From Ventricola sp017626895 (GTDB lineage Bacteria; Bacillota; Clostridia; Christensenellales; Aristaeellaceae): a stretch of DNA of 64,000 bases. A program made the position numbers and the translations under genes. The notes below the pieces were generated by a model that was not told where the DNA came from, made no database searches, and worked only from the letters and a program-made list of their open reading frames with translations. The stretch lies in contig JAGAHV010000159.1 in assembly GCA_017626895.1 (NCBI GenBank), forward strand, positions 59,352-123,351, given 5' to 3'. Positions within the stretch are counted from its first letter, which is position 1; each line of letters starts with the position of its first letter. Shown one piece after another: positions 60,468 through 64,000 of this stretch.

Positions 60468-60980
60468 TTAAAGTGTGGATGCCATCTGCTTGATTGCGGT
60501 CAGGACATCCGGATCGTGATTCGTGAATATGCCCATGCCTTTCAGGCCAAGATAGCCAAGAAAATCGCCGTCATAGGAAAACCTGGCCCCGACATCCATC
60601 TCCGGATCGCCCGAGCTTAAGAACATGGCGACCTTTTCCAGTCCCTGCGGAGCCTTTGGATACAGGGCGGCATAAAAACGGTCTATCACGCATTTCAGCT
60701 GACCGCTGATCCCGTGGTAATAAATCGGGGAGGCCAGTACCAGCATGTTCGCCTTTCTGAGCAAGGGATAAATTTCCTGCATCTCATCTTTCTGCGCACA
60801 TTCCCCCTGCCCTTTTCCGTGGCAGTACTCACAGGCCAGACAACCGTGGATCTGTTTCCGGCAGACATTCAGTACCTGCACGATATGTCCGCCCTTTTCA
60901 GCCGCTTCCCGGAAAACAGACACCATCTTTGCCGTCTCCCCATTCGGCCGTGGGCTGCCGTTCAACACAAGAATATTCAT
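60468..60980 (-). CDS. NADPH-dependent FMN reductase / flavodoxin-fold oxidoreductase
   Basis: 170 residues. MNILVLNGSPRPNGETAKMV is the FMN phosphate loop, followed by CLACEYCHGKGQGECAQKDE (a cysteine-rich stretch typical of this Clostridia subgroup), ANMLVLASPIYYHGISGQLK and FLSSGD. Cytoplasmic reductase of unknown substrate. ATG at 60980 with AGAGGTGCATC. Separate from the fusion gene upstream. Confidence 0.92.
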   Translation of the reverse strand: MNILVLNGSPRPNGETAKMVSVFREAAEKGGHIVQVLNVCRKQIHGCLACEYCHGKGQGECAQKDEMQEIYPLLRKANMLVLASPIYYHGISGQLKCVIDRFYAALYPKAPQGLEKVAMFLSSGDPEMDVGARFSYDGDFLGYLGLKGMGIFTNHDPDVLTAIKQMASTL

Positions 60981-61059
60981 GATGCACCTCTTTTTAAGCA
61001 GCAAACGTCCCATTGGGGGTTGCTGTATTGACAACGCAACGCTTTAATGTCAGTTCAGA

Positions 61060-62469
61060 TCAGTACCAGTCATGCTTTTCATTCCGGTCCAGCAGTCGGG
61101 TTGCGTCCATTTCCGCCTCACTCAGTTCAAATCCAAAGAGATCCAGATTCTCTTTGATATGTTCCGGGTTGGAAGAGCCGGGAATCACGACGATTCCCCT
61201 CTGCAGGTCCCAGCGGAGAATCACCTGGGCCGCTGAAACGCCGTGTGCCCTGGCAATACTCTGGATCGTTTCGTTTCCCAGAAGCTCCGCCGTATAGCCT
61301 CTGCCGCCCAGTGGATACCAGCACTGCACCACAATGCCCTTTTCCTGTATGAACGGCACCACATCCTGTTCCTGATAGTACGGATGAATTTCATTCTGAA
61401 CCAGTGCCGGTGTAATGGTGACCTGCGGCAGGAACTCCGTCAGTTCCTCCACATACCAGTTGGAGAGTCCAATGGAATGGATTTTTCCATCCTCCACCGC
61501 TTTTTCCATCGCCTGATAGGCCTTTACATCGTTCTGACCGGGATGATGGAGGAGCATCATGTCGATATACCCCACATCCAGCTTTTCCAGTGCCATGGCA
61601 ATGGCCGATTCGGGGTCATCAAACTGATTCGGATAAATCTTCGTGATGACAAAAATATCCTCACGCCGGATGCCGTATTCCGCCATCCCCTGGCGTATCC
61701 CCTCACCCACGGCTTCCTCATTGCCGTACATATACGCCGTATCAATAAGCCGGCCGCCGTTTGCCAGAAGGGTTTTCACGGAGTTCACACAGGTATCATG
61801 GTCCAGTGCATATGTCCCCAGTCCCAGAATGGGCATCCGATCGCCGCTGTTCAGCAGCACGGTTTTGGTTTCAAAATCAAATTCACCCACTGTGCCTGTC
61901 TCCTTTTCCCGTACCAGACCAATGGATGAGAGCCACAGCCGGATCTCCTCCCGGGTTGTCCCTGCCGAAAAGCGGCAGCTTTCCAGCCACGTGACCGACT
62001 CCGGTACAAGCGGAATCAGATTTTTCGCACTTTGCCCCAGTCCGCTGGAATGGGAGGTACAGAACGTCACGAGCGTCTTTCCGGAAAAGTCATAGCTTTC
62101 CAGAAATGTGCTGATGATCCGCGGCGCCTCCCCGTGCCAGATCGGATGGCCGATGATGACCGTATCATACCTGTCCATATTTTCAACCTGTCCTGAGATA
62201 GCCGGCCGGACAGAGGCATCTGCCTGTTCCAGATCACAGCGTCCCCCTGTATAGTAGGCCAGATCCGCCTCCGTATAGGGCTGTTCCGGAACGATCTCGT
62301 ACAGATCTGCACCAAGAATGTCCGCGGCATCCTTTGCCAACGCCGCCGTTGTTCCTGTCGCGGAAAAATAGGCAACCAGAATATGTGCCTCAGCCAGCCC
62401 AGTTCCACAGCACCATAGTACCTGCAGAAGCAGGAACAACACCAAAAACAGCTTCCATCGTTTCATCAT
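61060..62469 (-). CDS. Exported flavodoxin-aldo/keto reductase fusion
   Basis: About 469 residues. Signal or anchor WKLFLVLFLLLQVLWCCGTG (about 5-24). Flavodoxin domain about 27-190: HILVAYFSATGTTAALAKDA, YDTVIIGHPIWHGEAPRII and TLVTFCTSHSSGLGQSAKNL. Aldo/keto reductase about 205-469: VLLNSGDRMPILGLGTYALD, LIDTAYMYGNEEAVGEGIRQ, MLLHHPGQ, GLSNWYVEEL, QNEIHPYYQEQD and IPGSSNPEHIKENLD. Both parts usually work in the cytoplasm, and fusion plus an export signal is unusual. ATG at 62469 follows GGAGGAAGCTGAAAAG; the longer upstream frame is non-coding in character. Confidence 0.88.
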   Translation of the reverse strand: MMKRWKLFLVLFLLLQVLWCCGTGLAEAHILVAYFSATGTTAALAKDAADILGADLYEIVPEQPYTEADLAYYTGGRCDLEQADASVRPAISGQVENMDRYDTVIIGHPIWHGEAPRIISTFLESYDFSGKTLVTFCTSHSSGLGQSAKNLIPLVPESVTWLESCRFSAGTTREEIRLWLSSIGLVREKETGTVGEFDFETKTVLLNSGDRMPILGLGTYALDHDTCVNSVKTLLANGGRLIDTAYMYGNEEAVGEGIRQGMAEYGIRREDIFVITKIYPNQFDDPESAIAMALEKLDVGYIDMMLLHHPGQNDVKAYQAMEKAVEDGKIHSIGLSNWYVEELTEFLPQVTITPALVQNEIHPYYQEQDVVPFIQEKGIVVQCWYPLGGRGYTAELLGNETIQSIARAHGVSAAQVILRWDLQRGIVVIPGSSNPEHIKENLDLFGFELSEAEMDATRLLDRNEKHDWY

Positions 62470-62834
62470 CTTTTCAGCTTCCTCCGAACCGTTGTGTGCA
62501 TGACTGGAAATGGAAACAGGTGCCTCTTGTACCGAATCATCTCTTTCGCCGGTACACCGCGGACCATACTCCTGAAATTCACGTCCCCTGTTCCTTTCTC
62601 TACACCTCTTGTTTGACTGCATCAAGTATACCAGTCTGGCAGGAAGAGTGCCAATTGTTAGACAGAATATCATGATATTCGTTTTTGGAATATCATGGGA
62701 TGCTGTACACTTAAAAAGTGCATGGCCAGCAGTCCCCGGCCATGCACTTTTGCTCCTGAACCTATCAAAACAATCCATTTGTCGCCATAAAACCTCCGGA
62801 TCCGATTTGGACCTCCGAGAAAACGTATTCCCCG

Positions 62835-63356
62835 TCACTCCACATAATGAATCCGGGATGCGTCAAAACGATTCTGCTGCTTTCGTTCCTCAGCAGGATA
62901 GCCGTACGGGAAGACAGCGAATGCTCTGACTGTGTCAGGAAGATCCAGCACCGCCTCCACCGCTTTCATCCGTTCCTCCTCAGGTGCAATCCCAAGCCAT
63001 ACCCCGCCCAGGCCCTGCGCATCCGTCTCCAGCCAAAGATTTTCCATGGCGATGGAAAGATCAATCTGGGCATAGGCGGGAATGGCGCAGTCTTTCCGAT
63101 AGACGGAAACGATCGCGGCCGGCGCGTTCCTTGTCATTCCCGCATAGGGGCTGACCTGGGACAGTGCCTCAAGTTTCTCTTTGTTGGTAACCACATAAAA
63201 TTCCCAGGGCTGCTGGTTGGCGGCGGAGGGTGCCTGCATGGCAGCGCGAAGGATCGCCTCCGTCTTCTCTTTTTCTACGGGTCTGTCCTGATATTTCCGA
63301 ATGCTGACTCTGGTGTAAAGATAATTCCAGCTTTGAAAACAGCTTTTTCTTCGCAC
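62835..63356 (-). CDS. Nitroreductase-family protein (start codon uncertain)
   Basis: About 173 residues. RVSIRKYQDRPVEKEKTEAI, AAMQAPSAANQQPWEFYVVT (FMN site), SIAMENLWLETDAQGLGGVW and FAVFPYGYP match NADH-dependent nitroreductases. The family normally begins a few residues before RVSIRKY, where this gene has TGG, so no ATG is available; a GTG at 63356 gives RRKSCFQSWNYLYTRVS and is the only reasonable start. The ribosome site is weak. The N-terminal end lies at the border with AT-richer DNA, so a damaged start is possible. Confidence 0.82.
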   Translation of the reverse strand: MRRKSCFQSWNYLYTRVSIRKYQDRPVEKEKTEAILRAAMQAPSAANQQPWEFYVVTNKEKLEALSQVSPYAGMTRNAPAAIVSVYRKDCAIPAYAQIDLSIAMENLWLETDAQGLGGVWLGIAPEEERMKAVEAVLDLPDTVRAFAVFPYGYPAEERKQQNRFDASRIHYVE

Positions 63357-63430
63357 AAATGAGCTCAGTCAAACTAGGATTCATACATTGGTTCGTATGA
63401 ATCCCTATTTTATTTTTTCGCAATAGGTCT

Positions 63431-63482
63431 TTACAAGAACAGAGAGCATACTGTAAAATGTATTTGGTATTATAAAATACAT
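63431..63482 (+). promoter_or_regulatory. Promoter candidate and palindrome before the small edge gene
   Basis: TTTACA (63431-63436) and TAAAAT (63454-63459), about an 18-base spacer. A perfect ATGTATTT-N9-AAATACAT inverted repeat (63458-63482) overlaps the -10 box, a likely repressor site. Confidence 0.45.
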
Positions 63483-63500
63483 CTTGACGGGGTGCAACGA

Positions 63501-63905
63501 ATGAAACAGTCTGAATTTCCAGAATGGGCACGAAGAATTAAGACTCAGGAAGGTGGCACATCTTTAAAACAGGTTGGTAACAATATCTACTTATATAAAT
63601 GTACATCCAGTCGTGTTCCCGGGAAAAAGTATCCTGTTGTAAAAGAAACCTATCTTGGACAAGTAACCGAGGAGGGTCTGGTAAAAGCTGAAGGCTTCCT
63701 GTTTTACCCTCTAGAAACCGAGACAAGTTCCATAGACAAGCAATTTGATATTAAATTCACTTCTGAATCAGATCAGAAGATCCTGGAAGGAATCAGAATA
63801 ATTAAGAACGGTAGAGGATGGGCGCTTCCAAGATTAACTAAAAAGGAACTTGAGACAGTGCAGAAGTACTTTACCGTAGAAGCAGGAATTATGAAGTCGC
63901 TTTGA
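63501..63905 (+). CDS. Hypothetical protein, possibly of mobile-element origin
   Basis: 134 residues: MKQSEFPEWARRIKTQEGGT, then NNIYLYKCTSSRVPGKKYPV, KETYLGQVTEEGLV and WALPRLTKKELETVQKY. I recall similar small proteins beside insertion elements in Firmicutes, where a KYPV...YLGxVT motif matches the N-terminal region of some transposase-related proteins. GC content is clearly below that of the rest. No catalytic motif seen. It is followed 25 bases later by another small open frame. Confidence 0.6.
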   Translation: MKQSEFPEWARRIKTQEGGTSLKQVGNNIYLYKCTSSRVPGKKYPVVKETYLGQVTEEGLVKAEGFLFYPLETETSSIDKQFDIKFTSESDQKILEGIRIIKNGRGWALPRLTKKELETVQKYFTVEAGIMKSL

Positions 63906-63930
63906 CACTGAAAGGAAGGAGGCGGCTAAA

Positions 63931-64000
63931 ATGACAAAGAACATGAAAGAATGCAATTCGAACGCACGTTGCAGAGAGAATGCTATTTACGATTTAAACA
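63931..64000 (+). CDS. Hypothetical protein, start only (cut by the window edge)
   Basis: ATG after GGAAGGAGGCGG, coding MTKNMKECNSNARCRENAIY and then DLN to the edge. The ribosome site is excellent and the spacing from the gene before (25 bases) suggests one transcript. Too short to identify. Confidence 0.5.
   Translation, partial: MTKNMKECNSNARCRENAIYDLN

Noticed and set aside
62470..62838. N-terminal extension of the flavodoxin-aldo/keto reductase frame
   Set aside because: The extension reads like non-coding sequence (Cys/Arg-rich), and the internal ATG at 62469 has a strong ribosome site followed by a signal sequence.

Overview
The window is about 55% GC, is read mostly from the minus strand, and looks like the chromosome of a gut- or rumen-type Clostridia (Firmicutes) bacterium. 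The signs are strong GGAGG ribosome sites, TTGACA/TATAAT promoters with 17-base spacers, tandem DUF6273-type extracellular domains, long Pro/Thr and Pro/Ser linkers, sugar and amino-acid ABC importers, and typical Clostridia genes (YitT, bifunctional Nnr, DUF503, MoxR/DUF58/transglutaminase, HxlR). The style, including binding proteins without a lipobox, fits the Christensenellales/Aristaeella neighbourhood, but that placement is inference.

Layout. 1-9.7 kb: a GH36 alpha-galactosidase cut by the left edge, an Sfp-type phosphopantetheinyl transferase, a secreted double-DUF6273 protein, an M13 metallopeptidase, and a TetR / LCM methyltransferase / ATC-hydrolase operon whose methyltransferase carries an in-frame TGA. 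10-16 kb: an exported MTA/SAH nucleosidase, two tRNA-Ser genes, a birA-acpS-nnr-yitT operon and an aquaporin. 16.4-24.2 kb: a MoxR / DUF58 / transglutaminase operon, then an esterase / esterase / ATP-grasp cassette with repeated hairpin elements in its leaders. 24-34 kb: an Fe-S aldo/keto reductase, a membrane TIR protein with a repeat stalk and two DUF6273 domains, tcdA, a NahK-like sugar kinase, and a divergent sugar ABC importer. 34-43.5 kb: a GGDEF(degenerate)-EAL protein, a PHP phosphoesterase, a CHASE-type hybrid histidine kinase with tandem hairpins in its leader, Bcp peroxiredoxin, and an HxlR / flavin reductase-like pair. 43.4-48.5 kb: an amino-acid ABC importer, a second Fe-S aldo/keto reductase and a DUF503 protein. 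48.6-58.1 kb: two minus-strand operons holding four methyltransferases, a paired ABC transporter, an alpha/beta hydrolase, an MBL-fold hydrolase and a multi-pass membrane protein. 58-63.4 kb: DUF1294, MATE, flavin reductase, a flavodoxin-aldo/keto reductase fusion and a nitroreductase. 63.4 kb to the end: AT-richer sequence with small genes of possibly mobile origin.

The strongest leads are these. (1) Both 48.6-58.1 kb operons carry copies of a TTAGTT-N6-AACTAA-like operator just downstream of good promoters, which suggests one co-regulated methyltransferase/ABC system, possibly metal-responsive. (2) A TIR-TM-stalk-DUF6273 receptor-like protein has a secreted double-DUF6273 relative in the same window. 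(3) Two structured-leader families occur: tandem 85/86-nt units with a covarying GAAA-loop hairpin before the histidine kinase, and another element shared by the leaders of the phosphopantetheinyl transferase and the esterase/ATP-grasp cassette. (4) The methyltransferase has an in-frame TGA. All family calls come from reading motifs; no database search was run.
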